64,000 nucleotides of DNA, taken from NCBI GenBank assembly GCA_028698215.1, contig JAQVDY010000009.1, positions 1 through 64,000 on the forward strand, in the 5' to 3' direction. The notes under the pieces were generated by a model. That model did not search any database. It was not told the origin of the DNA and saw only the letters and a list, made by a program, of their open reading frames with translations. A program made the position numbers and the translations under genes. Below are positions 18,067-26,275 of this stretch, in pieces. Source of the stretch: Actinomycetota bacterium (GTDB taxonomy: Bacteria > Actinomycetota > Humimicrobiia > Humimicrobiales > Humimicrobiaceae). How positions within the stretch are numbered: position 1 is the first letter of the stretch; each line of letters begins with the position of its first letter.

Positions 18067-19863
18067 ATGGATAGATTAAAACCGGAACAAATGCAGCTTC
18101 TGCTGGAAGGGATTCAAAAACCAGGCAGGTATATTGGTGGAGAAATAGGCTGTAAAAGCAAGTCCTGGGAGCAGATTAAGTCTAATCCCCGGATGGTAAT
18201 GGCCGCTTTGGCTTTTCCTGATGTTTATGAAATCGGTATGCCTAACCTGGGTATCCATATCCTGTATCAAATCATTAACAGCCAGCCTGGTTTTAATGCA
18301 GAAAGGGTTTTTGCCCCCTGGCTGGATTTTGAGCAAAATTTAAGGCAGGCAGGGCTTAAGCTTTTTTCTTTGGAAAACAGAATATTTTTAAACGGTTTTG
18401 ACCTGATAGGTTTTAGCCTGGCCCATGAGCTGCTGTATACCAATATGCTTAATATGATAGATCTTTCCGGGCTTAAGTTAAGGTCAGGACACAGGCCAGA
18501 ACAGTTTCCCCTGATATGCGCTGGAGGCCCTGCTGCAGTCAATCCCCAGCCGGTTTCCCCTTTCCTTGATTTTTTATTTGTAGGGGAAGCAGAGGAGGCC
18601 ATAATTGAAATAATGGAGAGGGTTAAAAGCTATAAGGGCAAAAACCAGGCAAAAAGTGCCTGGCTGAAGGACCTGTCTAAGGTAGAAGGGGTTTATGTGC
18701 CTTCAAACTATAAGGTCTATTATCACCCCTGGGGCCAGATTAAGCAGATTGAACCCCAAACCAGGGTTAAGAGAAGGGTGGTTTCGGATTTAGACCAGCA
18801 TCCCCTGCTAACTGATCCGGTTATTCCCCATATTAAAGTGGTGCATGACCGTTTTGCGGTGGAAATTATGAGGGGCTGCAGCAGGGGCTGCAGGTTTTGC
18901 CAGGCAGGCATTATTTATCGTCCGGTTAGGTCCCGGGATGCCAAAACCCTGGCCCGGGAAACTATAAAGGGCTTAAAATCCACCGGTTATGACCAGGTTT
19001 CACTGCTGTCTTTGTCCAGTTCTGATTACAGGGACATGGAAAATTTGCTGCTGCCCCTTAGCCAGTATGCCCAAAACCGCAGGGTTTCTATTTCCCTTCC
19101 TTCTTTGAGGATGGACAGTTTTGGAATTAAACTGGCAGAGCTGATAAGCGAAGGTAAAAAAACCGGGCTAACTTTTGCCCCTGAAGCCGGCAGCCAGAGA
19201 ATGAGAGATATTATTGGCAAAAATATTACGGAAACAGAGCTGATGGCTGCCGCTGAACTGGCTTTCAGCAAAGGCTGGGACAGGATAAAACTCTACTTTA
19301 TGCTGGGGTTTCCCCAGGAAAGCCTGGAGGACTTAAGGGCTATCGGCTCCCTTATCCACAGATTACTGGATACAGGAAAAAGGATTCTGGGCCCCCGGAA
19401 GTACAGGAGGCTTAATTTAAATGTTTCAGTCAATGCCTTAATACCCAAACCTTTTACGCCTTTTCAATGGGCAGGCCAGGACCAGCCTGAAACCTTGGAG
19501 TACAAGATGTCCTTGATTTCCCGCCAGGTACGCTCCAAGATGGTAAAACTCAGTTGGACTGATTTTAACAAGAGCAAGCTGGAGGCGGTAATGTCCAGGG
19601 GGGATACCAGGGTATCTGCGGCCATAGAGGAGGCTTGGCGCCAAGGGGCCAGGTTTGACAATTGGACTGACCTTTTTGACTATGGGCTCTGGGAACAGGC
19701 TTTCCGCCAGGTACAGGTAGATATGGATTTTTATTCCTCCCGGCATTACGGCCTGCAGGAGATACTGCCCTGGAGCGTAATAGACATTGGAGTGCCCCGC
19801 CGGTTCCTGCTGGCCCAATACCAAAAAGCAAAAAATTATGGAAAAAACACAGATCAGGTTTAA
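18067..19863 (+). CDS. B12-binding-type radical SAM protein (TIGR03960 family)
   Basis: 598 residues. An N-terminal region with the PDVYEIGMPNLG motif is followed by the radical SAM 4Fe-4S motif CSRGCRFC (Cys271, Cys275, Cys278). This is the family commonly found directly before a TIGR03936/DUF2344 gene and RNase G, exactly as here. Its substrate is not established; the conserved link with an RNase suggests RNA or ribosome modification. It starts two bases after rodA and overlaps the next gene by 26 bases. Confidence 0.88.
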   Translation: MDRLKPEQMQLLLEGIQKPGRYIGGEIGCKSKSWEQIKSNPRMVMAALAFPDVYEIGMPNLGIHILYQIINSQPGFNAERVFAPWLDFEQNLRQAGLKLFSLENRIFLNGFDLIGFSLAHELLYTNMLNMIDLSGLKLRSGHRPEQFPLICAGGPAAVNPQPVSPFLDFLFVGEAEEAIIEIMERVKSYKGKNQAKSAWLKDLSKVEGVYVPSNYKVYYHPWGQIKQIEPQTRVKRRVVSDLDQHPLLTDPVIPHIKVVHDRFAVEIMRGCSRGCRFCQAGIIYRPVRSRDAKTLARETIKGLKSTGYDQVSLLSLSSSDYRDMENLLLPLSQYAQNRRVSISLPSLRMDSFGIKLAELISEGKKTGLTFAPEAGSQRMRDIIGKNITETELMAAAELAFSKGWDRIKLYFMLGFPQESLEDLRAIGSLIHRLLDTGKRILGPRKYRRLNLNVSVNALIPKPFTPFQWAGQDQPETLEYKMSLISRQVRSKMVKLSWTDFNKSKLEAVMSRGDTRVSAAIEEAWRQGARFDNWTDLFDYGLWEQAFRQVQVDMDFYSSRHYGLQEILPWSVIDIGVPRRFLLAQYQKAKNYGKNTDQV

Positions 19864-20509
19864 ATTTAAAAAAATCGAGGATTACCGGTACCTTTCCCAC
19901 CTGGATATGGTCCGCTTTATCATAAGGGGCCTAGGGAGGGCAGGAATGGATTTGGAGTACAGCCAGGGTTTTAACCCCAAACCCAAAATAAGTTTCAGCC
20001 ATCCTACGCCCCTGGGAGTAGAAAGCTGGGCAGAATACGGTGATGTAAACCTGGCTATGCCTTTGGCTGCAGGCGAATTTAAGTCCAGGCTTAATGCTAA
20101 GCTAAATTCCCAGCTGATGGTTACCGAAGCCAAGCCTATTGCCCATAAGGTAAAAAGCCTGATGGCAGACATAGGCATAGTGCAATACCGGTTTAGTTTG
20201 CAGGGCCTAAAAGATTTGGCCAGCACGGGAGACAGCCTTAAACAGGATATCATGGGGGCTGAAGACATAAAGTCGTCTTTATACCGGCTAAAGATAGAGC
20301 AGGGAGAAGATAATTTTTACCTATTAAATTTGTATGGGTATGTTAAAATCTTTAAAAAGAAAAATAATGCAATATTTAAATATAATTATTTTTATGATTA
20401 TTTTATAGGTATTGCTGAAAAATATAATGTAAATATTCATTCTATAGTAAAACAGGAGATGTATATTGAACAAGAGGGGGCACTTCTGTTGCCTATGGAC
20501 ATAATTTAA
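19838..20509 (+). CDS. TIGR03936 / DUF2344 protein, partner of the radical SAM protein
   Basis: 223 residues from the ATG at 19838, where the family N-terminus (RFKFKKIEDYRYLSHLDMVR) begins; an upstream in-frame ATG at 19787 would add 17 unconserved residues inside the previous gene. The motif SQGFNPKPKISFSHPTPLG is typical of DUF2344. In some genomes the two domains are fused into one protein, so they probably act as a complex. The 3' third is unusually AT-rich. Biochemical role unknown. Confidence 0.88.
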   Translation: MEKTQIRFKFKKIEDYRYLSHLDMVRFIIRGLGRAGMDLEYSQGFNPKPKISFSHPTPLGVESWAEYGDVNLAMPLAAGEFKSRLNAKLNSQLMVTEAKPIAHKVKSLMADIGIVQYRFSLQGLKDLASTGDSLKQDIMGAEDIKSSLYRLKIEQGEDNFYLLNLYGYVKIFKKKNNAIFKYNYFYDYFIGIAEKYNVNIHSIVKQEMYIEQEGALLLPMDII

Positions 20510-20529
20510 GTAAGGAGCTTGTTAAGAAA

Positions 20530-22203
20530 TTGAAGAAAGAAATGCTTGTTAGTTCTGATAAGAACGAGACCAGGGTTGCTATCCTGGAGTCAAGCCGGGT
20601 AGTCCAGCTTTATTTTGACCGTAAAATAAAGAAATCACTGGTGGGAAATATTTATATGGGCAAGGTAAAAAATGTCCTTCCCAGCCTGGATGCTGCTTTT
20701 GTGGATATTGGAGTGGACCGTAATGCCTTCCTGTATGTCAATGAAGTGGATTTTGACTTGGATTTTGATGATAAGGAAGTGAAGCCTAAAAAAATCCAGC
20801 ATGTGCTGAAACCCAACCAGAATATTATGGTACAGGTTACCAAGGACCCTATGAAGAGCAAAGGTGCCCGGTTAACTACCTATGTATCCCTGCCGGGCAG
20901 ATACCTGGTACTGGCCCCCTTTAATGATGGGGTGGGAGTATCCAGGAAACTGCCTGGTGAAGAAAGGGACCGGTTAAGGGCCATAGCTGCTGAAATCAGG
21001 CCCAAGGATTTTGGCTTGATAGTAAGGACTGCGGCCCGGGATGCTACCAATTATCAGTTAAAGAAGGACTTAAAACAGTTATTAAAGATGTGGAAGAGTA
21101 TAGAGCGAAGGGCGGCCAGGGCCAATAAACCGACCCTTCTGTCTGAAGAGCAGTTTATAGTCATTAAGCTGCTAAGGGATATTTTCAGTGATGAATTTAC
21201 TGCTATTTATGTGGACAGCAAGGTAGTAAAAAGAGAAATTCAGCGCTATATCAAAAGTATAGGCTCCAAATTTAGCGATATCATTGTCCATCAAGGCTCA
21301 GATGAATTATTCGAAACCTTTAATGTAAATGAAGTAATTGAAAGTGCCTTGGAAAGGAAAGTGTGGCTTAAATCTGGCGGCTTTATAGTGATTGATTACG
21401 GGGAAGGCCTTACTTCCATTGATGTAAATACCGGAAAGTATACTTCAGGGAAAAATTCCAACCAGACCATACTGAGAACCAACCTGGAGGCTGCCGAGGC
21501 TATTACCAGCCAGCTAAGGTTGAGGGATATAGGGGGCCTTATTGTTATAGATTTTATAGATATGTCCAATGAGAGGGATAAAAGAAAAGTATTGAACAAG
21601 TTTAACCAGTGCCTGGAAAACGACCGTACTAAAAATGAGGTATTAAATTTTTCCAAATTTGGCCTGATAGAAATGACCAGGAAAAATGTATCTGATGGAA
21701 TTCTGGGCACATTATGCAAAGTTTGTCCCCGTTGCCAGGGCATGGGTTATGTTAAAAGTGAAGAGACTTTAAGGCTGGAGATAGAAAGGAAAATCAGGAA
21801 GTTGGCTAAAGCCAGCAAGGAAAAGGCTTTTCTGGTGAGGCTGAATTCTACCATCGCTGCCCTTATTATTGGACAGGGAGGGAAAAACTTAAAGAATCTG
21901 GAGAATATCACCAAGAAATATATTGCGGTCACCGGCGACGATAATTTACCCTTGGATGCTTTCATAGTAGAAGAGGAAGGATCGGTGGACTATATACAGA
22001 AAGTGGCTAAGCCGTTTGGTATAGGGGATAGGCTGGACCTGGTAGTAGAGGAGCCTTATCTGCATAACAAGAATGATGCCTTATCCAGGGTAGAAGGATA
22101 TGTAGTCCAGATTTTGGATGGGCAAAAGCATATGGGCCAAAAAGTCAGGGTAGAGATCAAGTCCATATCCAAAACCAGTGCGGTAGCGGTAATAATAGGG
22201 TAG
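20530..22203 (+). CDS. rng: Ribonuclease E/G family endoribonuclease
   Basis: 557 residues. TTG start. N-terminal S1-type RNA-binding segment (GNIYMGKVKNVLPSLDAAFVD), then the catalytic domain with paired aspartates in SIDVNTG and GGLIVIDFIDM, and the Zn-link CKVCPRCQG. It processes rRNA precursors and decays mRNA. Beyond the usual RNase G end there are about 130 more residues: a KH-like GxxG loop (IIGQGGKNLKNLEN) and a C-terminal barrel resembling a TRAM domain (SRVEGYVVQIL onward). Last gene of the 3571-22203 run. Confidence 0.93.
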   Translation: MKKEMLVSSDKNETRVAILESSRVVQLYFDRKIKKSLVGNIYMGKVKNVLPSLDAAFVDIGVDRNAFLYVNEVDFDLDFDDKEVKPKKIQHVLKPNQNIMVQVTKDPMKSKGARLTTYVSLPGRYLVLAPFNDGVGVSRKLPGEERDRLRAIAAEIRPKDFGLIVRTAARDATNYQLKKDLKQLLKMWKSIERRAARANKPTLLSEEQFIVIKLLRDIFSDEFTAIYVDSKVVKREIQRYIKSIGSKFSDIIVHQGSDELFETFNVNEVIESALERKVWLKSGGFIVIDYGEGLTSIDVNTGKYTSGKNSNQTILRTNLEAAEAITSQLRLRDIGGLIVIDFIDMSNERDKRKVLNKFNQCLENDRTKNEVLNFSKFGLIEMTRKNVSDGILGTLCKVCPRCQGMGYVKSEETLRLEIERKIRKLAKASKEKAFLVRLNSTIAALIIGQGGKNLKNLENITKKYIAVTGDDNLPLDAFIVEEEGSVDYIQKVAKPFGIGDRLDLVVEEPYLHNKNDALSRVEGYVVQILDGQKHMGQKVRVEIKSISKTSAVAVIIG

Positions 22204-22212
22204 ATAAATACC

Positions 22213-22241
22213 TTGCTTAAAACGGATATAATATATATAAT
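22213..22241 (+). promoter_or_regulatory. Promoter before gdhA, upstream of its leader hairpins
   Basis: TTGCTT at 22213 and TATAAT at 22236 are separated by 17 bp. Transcription from here would begin near 22248 and produce a ~125-nt leader that includes two hairpins and a terminator-like structure before the gdhA start. Confidence 0.6.
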
Positions 22242-22262
22242 CTAATTCGCTTAAAAATTTAA

Positions 22263-22296
22263 GGCAAAGAAGCCTTTTATATAATGCAAAGAAGCA
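22263..22296 (+). repeat. Tandem GCAAAGAAGC mini-hairpins in the gdhA leader
   Basis: GGCAAAGAAGCC (22263-22274) and TGCAAAGAAGCA (22285-22296) share the 10-mer GCAAAGAAGC and each can form a 3-bp stem with the same AAAGAA loop. The first extends to AAGGC/GCCTT and is followed by TTT. The second overlaps the 5' arm of the terminator-like hairpin that follows. Confidence 0.55.
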
Positions 22297-22341
22297 TCTT
22301 TTGCTGAACCAATTTGGTTCAAGTGAGGGATGCTTTTTTTA
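22292..22341 (+). terminator. Terminator-like hairpin between rng and gdhA
   Basis: AAGCATC (22292-22298) pairs with GATGCTT (22329-22335). Inside it TGAACC (22305-22310) pairs with GGTTCA (22316-22321), and a run of seven or more T follows. It may simply end the rng transcript, but it lies downstream of the best gdhA promoter, so it could also attenuate gdhA. Confidence 0.7.
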
Positions 22342-22374
22342 TTTTTTAGGGATTATTTTTTTAAAGGAGTAGTT

Positions 22375-23640
22375 ATGCTGAAAACAGAAAAAAATGTGTG
22401 GACCATGACCCAGGAAAGAATTGACCAGATTATGGAATTGCTGAACTTAAAGCAGGGCATCAGAAAATATTTAAGGGAGCCCAGAAGGGTTATAGAAGTT
22501 TCAGTTAAGGTGCCCATGGATGATGGAGAGATTGATGTATTTAGGGGTTACAGGGTACAGCATAACTCCGACCGGGGTCCGACTAAGGGGGGATTGAGGT
22601 TCAGCCCGACAGTTACCCTGGATGACGTGAAAGCCCTGGCCATGCTGATGACTTTAAAGACAGCAGTAGTGGATGTGCCGTTTGGAGGAGCCAAAGGTGG
22701 GGTTACAGTTAATCCCAAACAGCTTTCCCAGAGGGAACTGGAAGCTTTGTCCAGGCAGTTTATATTGGAATTATCACCAAACATAGGGGTGGATACCGAT
22801 ATACCTGCCCCGGATGTAGGCACTAACCCCCAGATCATGGCCTGGATGGCTGATGCCTACAGCATACAGCAAGGCCACTTTGTGCCTGGTATTGTGACTG
22901 GGAAGCCTTTGGAGCTGGGAGGTTCACAGGTAAGGGATGAAGCTACTTCTGCCGGGGTTGTATTTACCATTCTTTCAGCTTTAAACCAGCTGGGTATGGA
23001 AAATGGGGGGCTGACTGTAGCTATACAGGGTTATGGTAATGCAGGCTATCATTGCGCCCGGATATTAGGGGACCTGGGCTTTAAAATTATTGCTGTAAGC
23101 GATTCTGGAGGGGCTATCTATAATCCTGATGGCCTGGACCCCCAGGAAGTACTGTCCCATAAGAATATAAACCGTACTGTTTGCGATTATGCCCACTGCG
23201 AACCGATAGATGCCGGACAGCTTCTGGAGCTGGATTGCGATATCCTTATCCCTGCAGCTTTGGAAAACCAGATAGATGAGCACAATGCTGCTAATATTAA
23301 AGCTAAAATTATTGCAGAGGCTGCTAATGCCCCTGTGACTCCTGAAGCGGATAAGATCCTCCATCAAAACGATATTCTAATCATTCCCGATATGCTCTGT
23401 AATGCGGGGGGAGTAACCGTATCATATTTTGAATGGGTACAGAACTGCCAGTCCTATTACTGGACCTACCGGGAAGTCAATGCCCGGCTTAAAAGCGTAA
23501 TGGAGAATGCCTTCAACCAGGTGTATCAATTGGCCCAGGACCGTAAGGTGGACATGAGGACTGCGGCCGGCATGCTGGCAGTAAAAAGAGTGGCAGATGC
23601 AGTAAGCCTTAAAACTACCCGCTCCCAGTGCTATATGTAA
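22375..23640 (+). CDS. gdhA: Glutamate dehydrogenase (Glu/Leu/Phe/Val family)
   Basis: 421 residues from the ATG at 22375, which has AAAGGAG 5-11 bases upstream; the in-frame ATG at 22330 sits in the terminator hairpin. The active-site motif PFGGAKGGVTVNP and the nucleotide-binding IQGYGNAGYHCARIL are clear, and the length fits the hexameric enzymes of anaerobes and archaea. It interconverts glutamate with 2-oxoglutarate and ammonia. NAD versus NADP use cannot be decided. Monocistronic, with a strong terminator after it. Confidence 0.93.
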   Translation: MLKTEKNVWTMTQERIDQIMELLNLKQGIRKYLREPRRVIEVSVKVPMDDGEIDVFRGYRVQHNSDRGPTKGGLRFSPTVTLDDVKALAMLMTLKTAVVDVPFGGAKGGVTVNPKQLSQRELEALSRQFILELSPNIGVDTDIPAPDVGTNPQIMAWMADAYSIQQGHFVPGIVTGKPLELGGSQVRDEATSAGVVFTILSALNQLGMENGGLTVAIQGYGNAGYHCARILGDLGFKIIAVSDSGGAIYNPDGLDPQEVLSHKNINRTVCDYAHCEPIDAGQLLELDCDILIPAALENQIDEHNAANIKAKIIAEAANAPVTPEADKILHQNDILIIPDMLCNAGGVTVSYFEWVQNCQSYYWTYREVNARLKSVMENAFNQVYQLAQDRKVDMRTAAGMLAVKRVADAVSLKTTRSQCYM

Positions 23641-23655
23641 ATTAAATCTGGCGGG

Positions 23656-23690
23656 GCCCCGGCAGCTTTTTCTGCCGGGGCTTTTATTTT
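23656..23690 (+). terminator. Intrinsic terminator after gdhA
   Basis: Perfect 10-bp GC-rich stem GCCCCGGCAG (23656-23665) / CTGCCGGGGC (23672-23681) with a 6-nt T-rich loop and a TTTTATTTT tail. Confidence 0.93.
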
Positions 23691-23726
23691 ATAATAAGGG
23701 AAAGGTAAATTTGGAGAAAGGCTTAA

Positions 23727-24680
23727 ATGAATATTGTTTTTTTGGATTCTGATACAATTTCCCTTAAGGGGGATGTAGACTTCTCACCCCTTAGCAGGAG
23801 GGGCAATTTCATATGCGGTCACCTAACTGCCAAAGACAACCCGGTGGACTTAGCCCGGGGAGCGGAGGTAGTGGTCACCAATAAAATAGTTTTAGATAAA
23901 AAAGCTATAAGCCAGCTGCCTGAACTAAAGCTGATATGCGTTATTGCCACCGGCTTTAATAATGTGGATGTTAAGGCAGCCGGAGCCAGTAAAAAATATG
24001 TAAGCAATGTGCCCGGTTATGCCCAGTATTCAGTAAGCCAGCATACTTTTGCCCTTATCCTTAATTTATTTACCAGCTGCCACCGGTACCTAAGGGATGT
24101 AGAGGAAGGGTTATGGTCAAAATCCAATACCTTTAACCTGCTAAACTATCCCGGCCTGGAACTTTATAAAAAGACCCTGGGTATTATAGGGTTTGGAGCC
24201 ATAGGCAGGGCGGTAGCAGACCTAGCCCTGGCTTTTGGCATGGATGTTTTGGTTTACAGCCGTAGTTTTGTGCCAGGTAAAGGTATAAACAGTACAGATC
24301 TGGAAACCTTGCTTAAAGAGTCTGATGTAGTATCCATACATTGTCCCTTAACCCAGGAAACTACCAACCTTATTTCTGCCCGGGAACTAAAATTGATGAA
24401 GAATTCATCTATACTTATCAATACAGCCAGGGGAGGTATAGTAAATGAAGCAGATTTAGCCCGGGCCTTAAAAGAAGGACAAATAGCAGGGGCAGGGCTT
24501 GATGTTTTGAGCCAGGAGCCGCCTAACCAGGACAATCCCCTTCTGGCTCCAGGCCTTAATGCGATAATTACTCCCCATTGCGCCTGGTCTACCCGGGAAG
24601 CCAGACAGAGGCTGGTAGATATAACTGGAGAAAATATACTGGCCTATCAGCAAGGCAAACCCATAAACTTGGTATCCTAA
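23727..24680 (+). CDS. D-2-hydroxyacid dehydrogenase (glycerate dehydrogenase-like)
   Basis: 317 residues. The Rossmann motif GIIGFGAIGRAVADLA, the INTARGGIVNEADLA segment with the substrate arginine, and the catalytic His in TPHCAW identify the family. An NAD-dependent oxidoreductase of 2-keto and 2-hydroxy acids; the pattern is closest to hydroxypyruvate reductase/glycerate dehydrogenases, but the substrate is an inference. GGAGAAAGG precedes the ATG. Apparently a single-gene unit. Confidence 0.88.
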   Translation: MNIVFLDSDTISLKGDVDFSPLSRRGNFICGHLTAKDNPVDLARGAEVVVTNKIVLDKKAISQLPELKLICVIATGFNNVDVKAAGASKKYVSNVPGYAQYSVSQHTFALILNLFTSCHRYLRDVEEGLWSKSNTFNLLNYPGLELYKKTLGIIGFGAIGRAVADLALAFGMDVLVYSRSFVPGKGINSTDLETLLKESDVVSIHCPLTQETTNLISARELKLMKNSSILINTARGGIVNEADLARALKEGQIAGAGLDVLSQEPPNQDNPLLAPGLNAIITPHCAWSTREARQRLVDITGENILAYQQGKPINLVS

Positions 24681-24749
24681 CCACTATTTCCTAATTTATA
24701 ATCTAAACCATCAATCCTGGGCGGAGCACGCCTAAAAAATTAATTTATC

Positions 24750-24787
24750 TATTTACATAAATACATAAATATATTATTATGTAAATA
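24750..24787. promoter_or_regulatory. Inverted repeat upstream of the Tad pilus operon
   Basis: Perfect 11-bp arms, TATTTACATAA (24750-24760) and TTATGTAAATA (24777-24787), spaced by 16 AT-rich bases and ending 17 bases before the first pilus gene. Candidate operator or leader hairpin; no T run follows, so it is not a standard terminator. Confidence 0.5.
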
Positions 24788-24804
24788 ATTAAAAGGATAA
24801 ATTA

Positions 24805-25524
24805 ATGAAAAGCAGAGCAGCCTTAATAATTAAACAAAGAATCTGGGGAATCCTGTTTATAGGAATAGCCCTGGTTATGGGATTATTGATTTTCTGGTAC
24901 ATCAATAACCTTAAACTAAAAATCCCGTCGGGGGATGAGGCCAAGCAGGTGGTAATTGCCAGCTGCGACCTGTCTGCAGGACAAACCATAGAGCAGGATA
25001 TGGTCCAGCTTCAAGATATTCCCCCCATAATCTATAGCGAAAGGGCAATTGTTGATATCCAGGAAGCAATTGGCAGGGAATGCCTGCATGATTTAAGGCA
25101 GGGAGAAATAATTTATGCTGAACATATCTGGGGTTCAGCTGAGGGAGATAACAGCAGCTATTGTTCCTACATCCCCCCTTCTAAAAGGCTTATAACTGTA
25201 CCTGTAAGCTACTGGGGACCGGCTGAACTTCTAAGGCCGGGGGAGAGGGTGGATATTGTCTCTGTATATCATCAGCCTGACCATCAGGAGATGTTTTGCC
25301 AGACCATTGTATCCTATCAGGAAATGGTAATGGTGGACCCCGGCAGCCAGGATGATTCTGGCCAGGATTTATGGCCGGAAAAAATAACCGGCGGTTATGG
25401 GAATCATTCTGTGTTTACAGTTTCTTTTTATGCTTCCCCCCAGCAGGTGGAAGACTTGTTTTTAGCCATGGAGAGGGGCACCCTGAATTTATCTATCTGC
25501 CCCCGGAAACTATTTAATTTTTAG
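24805..25524 (+). CDS. cpaB: Tad pilus assembly protein CpaB (RcpC), SAF domain
   Basis: 239 residues. N-terminal membrane helix (about residues 12-32), then a SAF-type domain opening with VVIASCDLSAGQTIEQDMVQ and the family's LITVPV segment near residue 130. CpaB acts at the cell envelope in Flp pilus export; in monoderms it is thought to act as a wall-side or periplasm-like component. First gene of the operon, with AAGGATAAATTA before the ATG. The call rests on domain pattern and position. Confidence 0.8.
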   Translation: MKSRAALIIKQRIWGILFIGIALVMGLLIFWYINNLKLKIPSGDEAKQVVIASCDLSAGQTIEQDMVQLQDIPPIIYSERAIVDIQEAIGRECLHDLRQGEIIYAEHIWGSAEGDNSSYCSYIPPSKRLITVPVSYWGPAELLRPGERVDIVSVYHQPDHQEMFCQTIVSYQEMVMVDPGSQDDSGQDLWPEKITGGYGNHSVFTVSFYASPQQVEDLFLAMERGTLNLSICPRKLFNF

Positions 25525-25537
25525 AAAGGATTTTAAT

Positions 25538-26275
25538 ATGAACAGCCAGAGCATATTGGTGACCGGCGCCAAGGGAGGCTGCGGCACCAGTTTCATAGGT
25601 TACAGCCTGGCCGCTTATTATGCGGTTAAAAAGGAAGTAAATGTATTGCTGCTGGACCTGGATTATGGCTCGGCCAGCAGCAGGGTGGTCTTTGATATAC
25701 AGGACAGCAAGCATAAGCACTGGGGGTACCTTAAGGGGAAGCCTGAAGATATTGATATTACTTTATTGAAGAACCTGGTTATAAATACTGAATACAGCCT
25801 TAACCTTATATTGCCGCCATTGGACATAAAAGAAGATGCAATTTTGAATTTAGGGCAGCTGCTGGCCAGCCTCAAGCAATATTTTCAAATAATAGTCATA
25901 GACATGCCATCCTGCCAGCTAAATTTGTATGGGGACCTTTGGCTGGAACAGGTAGAAAGGATAATAGCAGTATCCAGTCCCACCCTGATATCTGTAAAAA
26001 ACTTAAACCACATGATTTCCAGCATACAAGAGGTAAAAGGAAATCCTGATATTGAGGTAGTGATTAACCGCTATAACCAGAAGCCCTCCTTGTCGCCTAC
26101 TTTGATAAACAGCTATCTCAATTATCCCATTAATTCCTTTATACCTTATGACCGGGACATTGAGCATTTGTTTTTAAACCAGGGCCCGGCACCTATGTTT
26201 AAATACAACTTAAGGATCACCACTAGTATTATCAGCTTGGCTGATTGCTTATATGAGGAACTGGAGTATGTATAA
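25538..26275 (+). CDS. cpaE: CpaE/TadZ-like MinD-family ATPase of the Tad pilus
   Basis: 245 residues. The deviant Walker A GAKGGCGTSF near residue 8 and LLLDLDYGSASS place it among ParA/MinD ATPases, and the GTS form is typical of CpaE. TadZ/CpaE proteins localise the pilus machine to a cell site. The usual N-terminal receiver-like domain of CpaE is missing, making this a short version. It overlaps the next gene. Confidence 0.8.
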   Translation: MNSQSILVTGAKGGCGTSFIGYSLAAYYAVKKEVNVLLLDLDYGSASSRVVFDIQDSKHKHWGYLKGKPEDIDITLLKNLVINTEYSLNLILPPLDIKEDAILNLGQLLASLKQYFQIIVIDMPSCQLNLYGDLWLEQVERIIAVSSPTLISVKNLNHMISSIQEVKGNPDIEVVINRYNQKPSLSPTLINSYLNYPINSFIPYDRDIEHLFLNQGPAPMFKYNLRITTSIISLADCLYEELEYV

